From the NCBI RefSeq assembly GCF_016597815.1, contig NZ_VCHA01000002.1, positions 124,001 to 188,000 of the forward strand: a stretch of 64,000 bases of DNA, read 5' to 3'. Every line of letters starts with the position of its first letter. Position 1 is the first letter of the stretch. Under the pieces are notes generated by a model. That model saw only the letters and a program-made list of their open reading frames with translations, made no database searches and had not been told where the DNA came from. Positions 8,303-17,270 of the stretch are shown piece by piece. Origin of the DNA: Marinobacter sp. DY40_1A1 (GTDB lineage Bacteria > Pseudomonadota > Gammaproteobacteria > Pseudomonadales > Oleiphilaceae). The translations under genes were made by a program, and so were the position numbers.

Positions 8303-8968
8303 ATGAGACTGCTGCTGGTAGAGGATGATCAACTGCTTGCGGAGGGGCTTTCTAGCCAACTTGAGAAGGCTGGATTCAGTGTGGATATCGCCCACACAGC
8401 CAAAGAAGCGGGGGTTTTAGGTGAGCAGGAAGACTACAAGGCAGGCGTGCTGGATCTCGGGCTGCCAGACGGAAATGGCCTGGATGTGCTGAGACGGTGG
8501 CGCGCAAACAAAGTTGCCTTTCCGGTACTGATCCTGACCGCAAGGGGGGACTGGCAAGATAAGGTAAACGGCCTCAAAGCAGGCGCGGATGACTACCTGG
8601 CCAAACCCTTTCAAACGGAGGAGCTGATTGCCCGCTTGAATGCCATCATGCGCAGAAGCGAAGGCAGGGTTCACTCAACGGTAAAAGTGGGGCGGTTTGA
8701 ACTCGACGAAAATCGACAGTGCCTGCAAATCGAAGATGGCACGGAACACAGCCTGACCGGTACGGAATTCCGGTTACTGCGCTGTCTGATGGGACGGCCT
8801 GGTCATATTTTCTCCAAAGAGCAGCTCATGGAGCAGCTATATAATCTAAACGAAAGCCCCAACGAAAATATCATCGAAGCTTACATCCGACGCCTGCGAA
8901 AGCTGGTTGGCGCAGAAACCATCGCAACCCGGCGCGGTCAGGGATATCTGTTTAATGACACTGTTTAG
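8303..8968 (+). CDS. OmpR/PhoB-family response regulator, CopR-like
   Basis: The 221-residue protein has an N-terminal receiver domain (acidic pair Asp8-Asp9 after Glu7, phospho-acceptor Asp51, the L-T-A-R Thr and K-P-F Lys) and a C-terminal winged-helix DNA-binding domain ending in R-R-G-Q-G-Y. The ATG at 8303 sits after an AAGGAAG ribosome site; an upstream ATG at 8252 lacks one. The stop overlaps the kinase start by 14 bases, so the pair is coupled. Divergence from the copper operon makes a copper-sensing (CopR/CusR) role likely. On sequence alone QseB/PhoP-type functions remain possible. Confidence 0.88.
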   Translation: MRLLLVEDDQLLAEGLSSQLEKAGFSVDIAHTAKEAGVLGEQEDYKAGVLDLGLPDGNGLDVLRRWRANKVAFPVLILTARGDWQDKVNGLKAGADDYLAKPFQTEELIARLNAIMRRSEGRVHSTVKVGRFELDENRQCLQIEDGTEHSLTGTEFRLLRCLMGRPGHIFSKEQLMEQLYNLNESPNENIIEAYIRRLRKLVGAETIATRRGQGYLFNDTV

Positions 8969-10286
8969 AAAGCCTGTTTCCATAAAAGGGGCACTTCTGC
9001 TCCTGCTATTACCCGCAGGCATAGGCTTGATGGCCATCGCATGGTTTGTGCATGGATTGCTTCTGGAACGAATGTCCCGGGAATTTGTCGAGAGCCGCCT
9101 AAAGGATGAAGTGGCTTTTCTGGAGCATCATATTCGCCAGGCTGATGGCCAGACAGACATGTTCAAGACTGGAGATTATTTTGAGAAAGTATTCCATCAT
9201 GCTTTTGCTATCCAGTCTCCGGCTCAAACAGTCATATCTCCACAATCCTGGCAACCGTTGCTGAGCCCCATGCTGTTATCGAATGACCAGAACAGCATCA
9301 GGGTACACGGTGCTGAGATTCCGAATGCGCCCTCCGACATTCTCGCCTATCGAAAATCATTTTTGGCAAACGATATACCTTTCACCGTGATCGTTTCAGA
9401 AGATATGGGCGCGCTGCAAAACAGCCAAGCCGAACTGCATGCCTGGACAGCAATCGTATCGATTTTGCTGATCTTGTTGCTTGTGGGGATTATCTGGTTC
9501 GGCATCAATCTGTCGATGCGCCCCGTGGTCTCGCTCCAAGCTGCTCTCAAGCGCCTGCAGAGCGGTGAAATTTCCCGGATAAACGTGGAGGCTCCGGAAG
9601 AATTCCGGCCACTGGTGCAACAACTCAACCAACTTCTGGACTCCCTGGACCAGCGGCTTGAGCGCTCCCGGGAAGCGCTCGCAAACCTGTCTCACAGCGT
9701 TAAAACGCCCATCGCTGCCGTCAGGCAGGTTCTCGAAGATACCAGCCGCCCGCTGGAAAATGATCTGAGGCACGAGATGGGATCGCGCCTGAGTGATATT
9801 GACCGGCAGTTGGAAGCGGAAATGCGGCGCAGCCGGTTTGCGGGTCCTCAGGTGGGTAAAAGCGCCTATCCCGTTCAGCAAGCCCGCGATCTCCTGTGGA
9901 TGCTGGGCCGGCTCTATCCCGAAAAGTCGTTTGAACTGTCAACGTCACTCAGCGGCGAGTGTCACTGGCCAATCGAGGAACAGGACCTGAACGAAATATT
10001 AGGGAACCTTCTCGATAATGCCGGTAAATGGTCGACCTCGTGCGTTGAACTTTCTCTGACACAAGGAAAAAGCATTGCCAGCATCGTTGTGACTGATGAC
10101 GGCCCCGGAGTCAAAGCTCATGAAATGTCCAGCCTGGGCCAGCGCGGGTTGCGTCTGGATGAACAGATACCCGGGCATGGCCTGGGACTCGCCATCGTAA
10201 GTGAGATCGTTGAGCGGTACGGTGGGAACATAACCTTCTCATGCACTTCCAGGGGATTGAGCGTAGCTGTCGAAATGCCCAGCTAG
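8955..10286 (+). CDS. Sensor histidine kinase, CopS-like
   Basis: The 443-residue kinase has two transmembrane helices (about 11-33 and 165-185) around a periplasmic sensor of about 130 residues, then HAMP-like, HisKA and HATPase domains. The phospho-acceptor is His247 in L-S-H-S-V-K-T-P. ATP-site motifs are L-G-N-L-L-D-N-A, D-D-G-P-G and G-H-G-L-G-L-A. Serine follows the phospho-histidine where an acidic residue (H-E or H-D) is usual. The start at 8955 overlaps the regulator stop. Context with copA/copB suggests periplasmic copper sensing; the His/Met content of the sensor is modest, so the ligand is inferred from neighbours. Confidence 0.88.
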   Translation: MTLFRKPVSIKGALLLLLLPAGIGLMAIAWFVHGLLLERMSREFVESRLKDEVAFLEHHIRQADGQTDMFKTGDYFEKVFHHAFAIQSPAQTVISPQSWQPLLSPMLLSNDQNSIRVHGAEIPNAPSDILAYRKSFLANDIPFTVIVSEDMGALQNSQAELHAWTAIVSILLILLLVGIIWFGINLSMRPVVSLQAALKRLQSGEISRINVEAPEEFRPLVQQLNQLLDSLDQRLERSREALANLSHSVKTPIAAVRQVLEDTSRPLENDLRHEMGSRLSDIDRQLEAEMRRSRFAGPQVGKSAYPVQQARDLLWMLGRLYPEKSFELSTSLSGECHWPIEEQDLNEILGNLLDNAGKWSTSCVELSLTQGKSIASIVVTDDGPGVKAHEMSSLGQRGLRLDEQIPGHGLGLAIVSEIVERYGGNITFSCTSRGLSVAVEMPS

Positions 10287-10344
10287 CCTGCGAGCATCAA
10301 CTGGATATAGCCCTCCCGATATCACTCTTGAACCTCGACATGAC

Positions 10345-10369
10345 TGCTGAGTTCGGATGTTCCTCAGCA
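10345..10369. repeat. Hairpin between the sensor kinase gene and BCCT 1
   Basis: TGCTGAG (10345-10351) and CTCAGCA (10363-10369) pair perfectly around an 11-base loop in the 203-base gap before the first BCCT gene. No T-run follows. It could be a weak terminator of the copper regulator operon or a leader element. Confidence 0.35.
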
Positions 10370-10489
10370 TGCTTCCCAGAAGCCGCCAAACGAGCGCCTC
10401 CATGGGCAGAAAAACCGGGCCTGGATTGGTATTGGCAGGGTTTTTATGGCACTGTCCCGCGCCAGAATTTATTAAAAAAGGTTTAGTTT

Positions 10490-12049
10490 ATGATTAAGGG
10501 CAACGACAAATCAGGCGGAGACTATTCAATAGCTCAGCTTGGCGACCCAGTAGTACTCACGCTCAGCGTTGGTTTTATTGCGCTGTTTGTTGGCTTTTCT
10601 CTGTTCGATCTCAAAGGCGTAGCTGAGCTGATTGGTAACGGTTTTGCCTGGACAGCCAAAGTGTTTGGCACTTACTTCCAGATGTTGTTGTTGGCCACAT
10701 TCTTTATTGCTATTGGTCTGGCTTGTACCCCGGCAGCCAAAGCCAAGATTGGCAACCTTGCCAAGCCAGAGATGAGCACCTTTCGATGGCTCTCTATCAT
10801 TATGTGTACTCTGCTGGCCGGTGGTGGCGTATTTTTTGCGGCTGGCGAGCCCATCTATCACTTTGTAGTAACACCGCCTGCCTACACCTCAGAGCCGGGC
10901 ACTGCGGCTGCAGTTTCCAATGCACTGGCTCAGTCCTTTATGCACTGGGGCTTCCTGGCTTGGGCCGTTCTCGGCACCTTGGCCGCAATCATTCTGGCTC
11001 ACGCCCACTATGTGCAGGGCAAACCACTGCAACCACGCACACTGCTTTACCCGGTATTCGGTGAGCGCGTTATGAGTGGCTGGCTGGGCAGTGTAGTAGA
11101 CGCCTGCTGCGTAATCGCCATTGTAGCCGGTACTGTTGGCCCCATCGGCTTTCTCGCAACCCAGATGAGCTTTGGGCTCAGCGAACTGTTTGGCCTGACT
11201 GATGGCCTGATAACACAAATGGCCATCCTGATTGCCTTGGCTATGATCTACGTGACCTCAGCGGCAACCGGCGTTCACCGTGGCATTCAGTTTTTGAGCC
11301 GGATGAACGTGTTTTTGGCATTGGCCATCGGAGCCATTATTTTTGTCTTCGGCCCTACTTTGTTCCTCACCAACACCTACTTCCAGAGCATGGGCCAATA
11401 CGTTTCTTCCTTCATGGCTATGGCAACCATGACGGCCGATACCGCCCCGGACTGGTGGATGCAGTGGTGGACTGTGTTCTTCTTCGCATGGTTTATTGGC
11501 TATGCACCGCTGATGGCCATTTTTGTTGCCCGTATCTCTCGCGGCAGAACCATTCGTGAAATGATTCTGGCGGTTGCGGTTATGGCACCTGTTGCCACTA
11601 CCATCTGGTTTACCCTGCTGGGCGGCTCAGGCATCTACTACCAGATGACCGGCGTGATAGATCTGACTGAGGCTCTGAACAGCTTTCGCTTCGATATAGC
11701 AACTTTGACGGTTGCCCAGGCTCTGCCAGGCGGCGGCTTCATGGCACTGGCTATTCTGGTACTAACCACGGTTTTTGTTGCCACCACCGGTGACTCCATG
11801 AGTTACTCCATTGCTGTTGTGAGCACTGGCCACGATCAGCCGAATACTTTTGTGCGCGCATTCTGGGGTTTGGCAATGGCAGGCATGGCAGGCATTCTGC
11901 TGTACATGGGTGCGGGGCAGATCAGTGTGCTTCAGCAGTTCATTGTGATCACAGCCATTCCGGTATCTCTGATCCTGCTGCCTTCTCTGTGGCTCGGCCC
12001 CAAAGCGGCTTATGCCATGGCGCGGGAACAGAAGCTGATTCCTGAATAA
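10490..12049 (+). CDS. BCCT-family transporter, copy 1
   Basis: The 519-residue, twelve-helix protein belongs to the betaine/choline/carnitine transporter family (LeuT fold). The family imports quaternary-ammonium or related compounds with Na+ or H+. The signature W-W-T-V-F-F-F-A-W-F-I-G-Y-A-P and the cytoplasmic loop F-V-A-R-I-S-R-G-R-T-I-R-E are present about residues 318-350. A close paralog lies at 15663-17219 (about 40 amino-acid differences by eye over 510 aligned). The ATG has an AAGG motif upstream. This copy stands alone upstream of, and convergent with, the LysR gene, while copy 2 sits in the catabolic operon. The G-M-G motif of choline-type BCCTs is not obvious, so substrate is open. 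Confidence 0.92.
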   Translation: MIKGNDKSGGDYSIAQLGDPVVLTLSVGFIALFVGFSLFDLKGVAELIGNGFAWTAKVFGTYFQMLLLATFFIAIGLACTPAAKAKIGNLAKPEMSTFRWLSIIMCTLLAGGGVFFAAGEPIYHFVVTPPAYTSEPGTAAAVSNALAQSFMHWGFLAWAVLGTLAAIILAHAHYVQGKPLQPRTLLYPVFGERVMSGWLGSVVDACCVIAIVAGTVGPIGFLATQMSFGLSELFGLTDGLITQMAILIALAMIYVTSAATGVHRGIQFLSRMNVFLALAIGAIIFVFGPTLFLTNTYFQSMGQYVSSFMAMATMTADTAPDWWMQWWTVFFFAWFIGYAPLMAIFVARISRGRTIREMILAVAVMAPVATTIWFTLLGGSGIYYQMTGVIDLTEALNSFRFDIATLTVAQALPGGGFMALAILVLTTVFVATTGDSMSYSIAVVSTGHDQPNTFVRAFWGLAMAGMAGILLYMGAGQISVLQQFIVITAIPVSLILLPSLWLGPKAAYAMAREQKLIPE

Positions 12050-12063
12050 ACAATACTGATCAG

Positions 12064-12142
12064 CAGCCTCGGGAGCGTCGCTCTCAGGCTGTGAAACATT
12101 CTTGCTCCTCCCGACAAGCGCTCTGCTTTGCGGGAGGGGCAA
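12064..12142. terminator. Two hairpins between convergent BCCT 1 and LysR genes
   Basis: The first inverted repeat is CAGCCT...AGGCTG (12064-12091) with an inner GAGC/GCTC. The second pairs TTGCTCCTCCCG (12102-12113) with CGGGAGGGGCAA (12131-12142), 12 bp with one G-U. Position between converging genes suggests bidirectional termination, but neither stem is followed by a T-run. Confidence 0.45.
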
Positions 12143-12163
12143 GCACATCAGCACCCTGCCCCG

Positions 12164-13057
12164 TCACACCACGTCATACTGCAACTTCTCCAGAACAAAA
12201 GAGTGCATAGCTTGAGCTGCCGGGCTGAGCGTGCGGTTTGCCGCCTGCACCAATCCAATTCTGCGCACCACATCCGGATCACTTAACGGGATAAAGCAAA
12301 GGTTAGCGCTGTGCTCCGGGAACGCCAATCGCGGCAGGGTTGTTATGCCAGCACCCGCTTCCAGCATGGCAATCAGTGAAATCATATTGGAAATGTAAAA
12401 AGCGCTGTTCTCCACCAACTCCGTAGCCTCAGTGCCCATCAATAGCCGGGATGTTCCGTTCCGAATCAACTTTTCACCCTGCAAGCTGCGCCAATCCAGC
12501 GACGTTGCCGCAGCAAAGACATGATCCTTACGACACACCACCCCAACCTTGTCCTCAAAGAGGTGGGTGTATTCCAAGTCATCAGTATTTTGCCAAAGAC
12601 TGGTTATTCCCAGATCAACCTCACCGTGCGCCACCATCTGACAAACATAGTGGGCGTTTTCATCATGCAAACTGATATTGAGACCGGGAAACTGCTCAAT
12701 AAACTCCGCCAGGAACGACGGCATAATCCGACTGGCCACCGAGGGCACGGTGGCAATGTGTATGTGGCCCTGCTGCCCACCAGCCTGGCTCACCACATCT
12801 TTTGCAGTGCGGTCATGCTGGCCTACCAGATCACGGAACCTTGGCAGGCAGTACTCACCAAACGGCGTTAACTTGTTTTGTGCGCCACGCTCAAACAGGT
12901 TCTGCCCAAGGCGGTTTTCCAGCTCACGCACGGCCATTGAGATGGCTGGCTGGGTACGGTGCAATCGCCGGGATGCCCCGTGAAAACTACCCTCTTCCAC
13001 AACCGTGATCACATAGCGTAACTGCTGAATTTTCAGCTCTGGCAATATTGCACTCAC
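12164..13057 (-). CDS. LysR-family transcriptional regulator of the catabolic locus
   Basis: The 297-residue protein has an N-terminal winged helix-turn-helix (about residues 10-68, with S-F-H-G-A-S-R-R-L-H-R-T-Q-P-A-I-S) and the type-2 periplasmic-binding-protein fold co-inducer domain (about 95-295). The start is a GTG at 13055-13057 with an AAGGAG site ten bases upstream. It diverges from the aldehyde dehydrogenase gene across a 95-base gap containing several palindromes, the standard arrangement for a LysR activator and its target operon. It probably responds to the transported substrate or an intermediate; the ligand is unknown. Confidence 0.93.
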   Translation of the reverse strand: MSAILPELKIQQLRYVITVVEEGSFHGASRRLHRTQPAISMAVRELENRLGQNLFERGAQNKLTPFGEYCLPRFRDLVGQHDRTAKDVVSQAGGQQGHIHIATVPSVASRIMPSFLAEFIEQFPGLNISLHDENAHYVCQMVAHGEVDLGITSLWQNTDDLEYTHLFEDKVGVVCRKDHVFAAATSLDWRSLQGEKLIRNGTSRLLMGTEATELVENSAFYISNMISLIAMLEAGAGITTLPRLAFPEHSANLCFIPLSDPDVVRRIGLVQAANRTLSPAAQAMHSFVLEKLQYDVV

Positions 13058-13059
13058 CT

Positions 13060-13133
13060 GATAAGCACTCCTTATCGCTCAATCTTTATAATTGATTATT
13101 CTTATTATTACATCTTGACTAGTATGCATGCAT
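13060..13133. promoter_or_regulatory. Palindromes in the LysR-ALDH divergent promoter region
   Basis: Three inverted repeats are packed in 75 bases: GATAAG-N5-CTTATC (13060-13076, overlapping the regulator's own ribosome site), ATAAT-TG-ATTAT (13088-13099, close to the T-N11-A type of LysR box) and ATGCATGCAT (13124-13133). A TTGACT -35-like box lies at 13115-13120. These are candidate LysR operator and promoter elements. Confidence 0.5.
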
Positions 13134-13152
13134 CGTAAATAAGGAGGTCGTC

Positions 13153-14592
13153 ATGTCCACTTCGCATCCGCTTTATATCAATGGCCAATGGGTAACCGGG
13201 GCTAGCAGTATCACCAACACCAGCCCGTCTGATCTCAGCGATGTTATCGGCGAGTATGATCAGGCTACCAACGAGCAAACCAAAGAGGCCATCAGTGCCG
13301 CCCAAAGCGGTTTTGCCCAGTGGAGCCAAAGTGGCCTTGAGCAGCGCTATAACATTCTGATGGCAATCGGTAACGAGCTGATTGCCCGCCAGGATGAACT
13401 GGGCGAGTTGCTTTCCAGAGAGGAAGGCAAGCCTCTAGCAGAAGGCAAAGGCGAGGTTTATCGCTCTGGCCAGTTTTTCCATTACTACGCCGCCGAAGTT
13501 CTGCGCCAGATTGATGAGCGTGCAGACTCCGTTCGCCCTGGCGTGGAAATCGACGTTCGGCGTGAGCCACTTGGTGTTGTGGGCATCATCAGCCCATGGA
13601 ACTTTCCGATGGCAACCGCCGTCTGGAAAATCGCCCCTGCACTGGCCTTTGGCAACGCGGTGGTATTCAAGCCCGCCAACCTGGTTCCTGCCAGCGCCTG
13701 GGCGCTAGCTGAAATCATCAGCAGACAAAACCTGCCTGCAGGCACCTTTAACCTGGTGATGGGTTCCGGTGGCGAAACCGGCGAAACCCTGATCAACAGC
13801 CCGGACATACAAGCCATTACCTTTACCGGTTCCCTCGAGGTAGGCCGCAGGGTTGCAGCAGCTACCGTAGGCAATCTGGTTAAGTGCCAGCTCGAAATGG
13901 GCTCAAAGAACGCCCTGATCGTGCTTGATGATGCAGACCTCGACCTTGCCGTAGAAGCCGCATTCAACGGTGCCTATTCAGGTAGTGGGCAAAAGTGCAC
14001 CGCATCCTCGCGCTTGATCGTGACAGAAGCTGTTCATGATGAGTTTGTATCAAAACTGAAGGCACGGCTTGAGCAGGCCAAGGTCGGTCACGCGCTTGAA
14101 GAAGGTGTACAGATTGGCCCCATCGCAGACAAGCGTCAGCTGGAATCCAACATGGCGTGGATTGAGCGCGCCAAGGCCGACGGCGCAACACTCGCGTTTG
14201 GTGGCTCCAGAGTAGACACCAAAACCGATGGCTACTACATGCAGCCTACGCTCTTCACCGACACCACTAATGATATGGAAATCAACCGGGATGAGGTATT
14301 CGGCCCCATTGCGTGCGTCATCAAGGTACCCGACTACGAAACCGCGCTGTCCACCCTGAACGACACCCAATATGGGCTGACAGCCGGCATCATCACCAAC
14401 TCATTAAAAATTGCTTCAGACTTCAAAGCCCGGGCACAAACCGGCTGCGTGATGGTGAATCTGCCAACCGCAGGTACGGATTACCACGTTCCGTTTGGAG
14501 GCCGCAAAAACTCCAGTTTCGGCCCCCGTGAGCAGGGTCAGTATGCCCGCGAATTCTACACCGTTGTGAAAACCTGCTACGTGCGGGCCTGA
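13153..14592 (+). CDS. NAD(P)+-dependent aldehyde dehydrogenase
   Basis: The 479-residue enzyme oxidises an aldehyde to its acid. The catalytic set is complete: Asn150 (in S-P-W-N-F-P), Glu248 (Q-L-E-M-G) and the nucleophile Cys282 (G-Q-K-C-T-A), with the F-T-G-S NAD-site motif about 224-227. Overall features resemble the 2-oxoglutarate-semialdehyde/succinate-semialdehyde branch, so a small semialdehyde is plausible. A strong AAGGAGG ribosome site precedes the ATG. It is the first gene of a six-gene rightward run (ALDH, M19 dipeptidase, BCCT 2, unknown 584 aa, DUF3726-like, RidA) and diverges from its probable LysR regulator. Confidence 0.92.
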   Translation: MSTSHPLYINGQWVTGASSITNTSPSDLSDVIGEYDQATNEQTKEAISAAQSGFAQWSQSGLEQRYNILMAIGNELIARQDELGELLSREEGKPLAEGKGEVYRSGQFFHYYAAEVLRQIDERADSVRPGVEIDVRREPLGVVGIISPWNFPMATAVWKIAPALAFGNAVVFKPANLVPASAWALAEIISRQNLPAGTFNLVMGSGGETGETLINSPDIQAITFTGSLEVGRRVAAATVGNLVKCQLEMGSKNALIVLDDADLDLAVEAAFNGAYSGSGQKCTASSRLIVTEAVHDEFVSKLKARLEQAKVGHALEEGVQIGPIADKRQLESNMAWIERAKADGATLAFGGSRVDTKTDGYYMQPTLFTDTTNDMEINRDEVFGPIACVIKVPDYETALSTLNDTQYGLTAGIITNSLKIASDFKARAQTGCVMVNLPTAGTDYHVPFGGRKNSSFGPREQGQYAREFYTVVKTCYVRA

Positions 14593-14608
14593 TAAGAGGA
14601 TGAACTCC

Positions 14609-15583
14609 ATGCTCACCATTGATGGGCTTCAGTACTCCAACTGGTCCCGGGAGATATTCGAGCAGATGCGTGCCGGCGGTGTTTCCGCTGTGCACGCCAC
14701 TCTGGTTTACCACGAGAACACGCGGGAGACTCTCTCACGATTTGGTGACTGGAACCGGCGCTTCGAACAACATAGCGACCTGATCATGCCGGTCTATGAA
14801 GCCGAGGATATCCAGGTAGCACAGGAAGCTGGCCGAATCGGCATCTTTTTTGGCGCCCAGAACTGCTCGCCCATCGAAGATGACATCGACATGATTGCCG
14901 TGATGCGCCGCCTTGGCCTGATGATCATGCAGCTCACCTACAACAACCAAAGCCTGCTGGCCGCTGGTTGTTATGAAGCTGAAGACAGTGGCGTGAGCCG
15001 GTTTGGTCGACAGGCCATCGCGGAAATGAACCGTGTGGGCATGATCATCGATATGTCCCACAGTTCGGAAAGATCTACGCTGGATGCCATTGAACTCTCC
15101 AGCCGGCCGGTGATTATTTCCCACGCCAACCCGGCTTCGTTTCATCCGGCGAAGCGTAACAAATCAGACAGGGTACTGAAGGCCATTTCGGAAAGCGGCG
15201 GGTTACTTGGTTTCTCCGTATACCCCTTTCACCTGAAAGACGGGCCGGACTGCACCCTCGAAAGCTTCTGCAACATGGTGGCCGATACCGCGGATTTGAT
15301 GGGCATAGACCACATCGGCATTGGCACGGATTTGTGCCAAGGTCAGCCGCAGTCGGTTCTGGACTGGATGCGCAACGGCCGCTGGTCGAAAGAAATGGAC
15401 TTTGGCGAGGGCAACAAGAACAACGCCGGATGGCCCAGGCCTCTGTCGTGGTTCAAGGACAACCGCGACTTCCCTGCCATTATCGAGGGGTTGCGACAAA
15501 AAGGATTTAACGAGACAGAGATAGAGAAAATCATGGGTCTTAACTGGCTGAACCAACTGAAAATCGGTACCAAGCCTTTGTAA
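14609..15583 (+). CDS. Divergent membrane-dipeptidase-like protein (peptidase M19 family)
   Basis: The 324-residue protein has an amidohydrolase-type TIM barrel of the M19 (renal dipeptidase) family. Retained landmarks are D-M-S-H (His151), I-S-H-A-N (His172), a K-R-N-K-S-D loop (Arg183) and I-G-T-D (Asp241). The usual N-terminal metal motif D-G-H-x-D is replaced by D-G-L-Q-Y (residues 5-9), and the bridging Glu position appears to be Gln84, so metal binding must differ from DPEP1. The ATG at 14609 is chosen because AAGAGG lies nine bases upstream, while it abuts the ATG at 14600. Related proteins occur near glycine-betaine/dimethylglycine genes in Pseudomonas. Dipeptidase activity should not be assumed. 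Confidence 0.85.
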   Translation: MLTIDGLQYSNWSREIFEQMRAGGVSAVHATLVYHENTRETLSRFGDWNRRFEQHSDLIMPVYEAEDIQVAQEAGRIGIFFGAQNCSPIEDDIDMIAVMRRLGLMIMQLTYNNQSLLAAGCYEAEDSGVSRFGRQAIAEMNRVGMIIDMSHSSERSTLDAIELSSRPVIISHANPASFHPAKRNKSDRVLKAISESGGLLGFSVYPFHLKDGPDCTLESFCNMVADTADLMGIDHIGIGTDLCQGQPQSVLDWMRNGRWSKEMDFGEGNKNNAGWPRPLSWFKDNRDFPAIIEGLRQKGFNETEIEKIMGLNWLNQLKIGTKPL

Positions 15584-15662
15584 TGATCCTGAAATGCCAG
15601 CATGCACGGATGGCCAAACAGCACAGATAGAGCAAGGTGCAAAAACAACAAAGGTAGGCATC

Positions 15663-17219
15663 ATGAAAAACAACAACATCAAGGCCGGTGGAGACTATTC
15701 TATAGCTCAACTTGGCGACCCCATTGTCCTTGCGTTAAGCGTGGGCTTTATCGTTCTGTTTGTCGGATTTTCGCTGTTTGATCTCAAAGGCGTGGCTGAT
15801 TTGATTGGCGGTGGCTTTGCGTGGACGGCCAAAGTGTTTGGCACTTACTTCCAGATGTTACTGCTGGCAACCTTCTTTATCGCCATGGGTCTCGCCTGCA
15901 CACCAGCAGCAAAGGCCAAAATCGGCAACCTCGACCGGCCGGAGATGAGCACCTTCCGCTGGCTCTCCATCATTATGTGCACCTTGCTGGCCGGCGGCGG
16001 CGTGTTCTTTGCGGCCGGTGAACCCATCTATCACTTTGTTGTGACACCTCCTGCGTATACAACAGAACCTGGTACCGCAGCGGCGGTGTCCAATGCCATG
16101 GCACAGTCCTTCATGCACTGGGGCTTTCTGGCTTGGGCGGTTCTGGGAACTCTCGCGGCGATTGTTCTGGCCCATGCTCACTATGTGAAGGGCAAACCGC
16201 TGCAGCCAAGAACACTGCTGTACCCGGTATTTGGTGAACGCATTATGTGCGGTTGGCTGGGCAGTGTGGTGGATGCCTGCTGCGTGATTGCTGTCGTTGC
16301 CGGAACCGTTGGCCCTATCGGCTTTTTGGCCACCCAGATGAGCTTTGGGCTTAGCGAATTATTCGGCATGACAGACGGCCTCGCCACACAAATGGCCATT
16401 CTGGTGGTTCTCGCAATTATCTACGTGACCTCCGCGGTAACGGGTATTCACCGCGGCATACAGTTCCTCAGCCGGCTAAACGTGTTTCTGGCGCTGGCTG
16501 TCGCCGCGATCATTTTCGTGTTTGGCCCAACACTGTTCCTCACCAACACCTATTTCCAGAGCATGGGGCAGTATGTGTCTTCATTCATGGAAATGGCCAC
16601 CATGACCGCTGAAACGGCGCCGGGCTGGTGGATGCAGTGGTGGACCGTATTCTTCTTTGCCTGGTTTATTGGTTATGCACCGCTGATGGCAATCTTCGTG
16701 GCCCGCATCTCTCGCGGCAGAACCATCCGCGACATGATTCTGGCGGTTGCCGTGATGGCGCCTATTGCCACCACTATCTGGTTTACCTTGCTGGGCGGCT
16801 CAGGCATTTACTACCAGATGACCGGCGTGATTGATCTTGCCGAAGCACTGAACAACTTCCGCTTTGATGTGGCCACCCTCACGGTCGCCCAATCCCTTCC
16901 CGGTGGCGCATTCATGGCGCTGGCAATTCTGGTGCTGACTACCATTTTTGTCGCCACCACAGGTGACTCCATGAGCTACTCCATTGCCGTAGTAAGCTCA
17001 GGCCACGACCAGCCAAATACCTTTGTGCGGGCCTTCTGGGGCCTGGCGATGGCCGGCATGGCCGCCATCCTGCTGTACATGGGCGCCGGGCAGATCAGTG
17101 TGCTTCAACAGTTTATTGTGATCACCGCTATTCCGGTGTCGCTGGTACTGCTGCCATCGCTGTGGCTTGGGCCCAAAGCGGCCTATGCCATGGCACGAGA
17201 GCAGAAACTCATATCCTGA
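15663..17219 (+). CDS. BCCT-family transporter, copy 2
   Basis: This 518-residue betaine/choline/carnitine-type transporter is nearly the same protein as copy 1 (10490-12049). The first 12 residues differ and about 40 substitutions, mostly conservative, are scattered through the rest. Silent differences in the DNA are many, so the duplication is not recent. The ATG at 15663 has an AAGGTAGG ribosome site; upstream in-frame starts do not. It follows the M19 gene by 79 bases and precedes the 584-residue unknown gene by 51 bases in the same direction. It probably imports the substrate of the pathway encoded around it. Confidence 0.92.
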   Translation: MKNNNIKAGGDYSIAQLGDPIVLALSVGFIVLFVGFSLFDLKGVADLIGGGFAWTAKVFGTYFQMLLLATFFIAMGLACTPAAKAKIGNLDRPEMSTFRWLSIIMCTLLAGGGVFFAAGEPIYHFVVTPPAYTTEPGTAAAVSNAMAQSFMHWGFLAWAVLGTLAAIVLAHAHYVKGKPLQPRTLLYPVFGERIMCGWLGSVVDACCVIAVVAGTVGPIGFLATQMSFGLSELFGMTDGLATQMAILVVLAIIYVTSAVTGIHRGIQFLSRLNVFLALAVAAIIFVFGPTLFLTNTYFQSMGQYVSSFMEMATMTAETAPGWWMQWWTVFFFAWFIGYAPLMAIFVARISRGRTIRDMILAVAVMAPIATTIWFTLLGGSGIYYQMTGVIDLAEALNNFRFDVATLTVAQSLPGGAFMALAILVLTTIFVATTGDSMSYSIAVVSSGHDQPNTFVRAFWGLAMAGMAAILLYMGAGQISVLQQFIVITAIPVSLVLLPSLWLGPKAAYAMAREQKLIS

Positions 17220-17270
17220 TAACTTTGAACACTAGCCTGTAGATATGCCTGTAAGGGCAAGGGTGAGATC

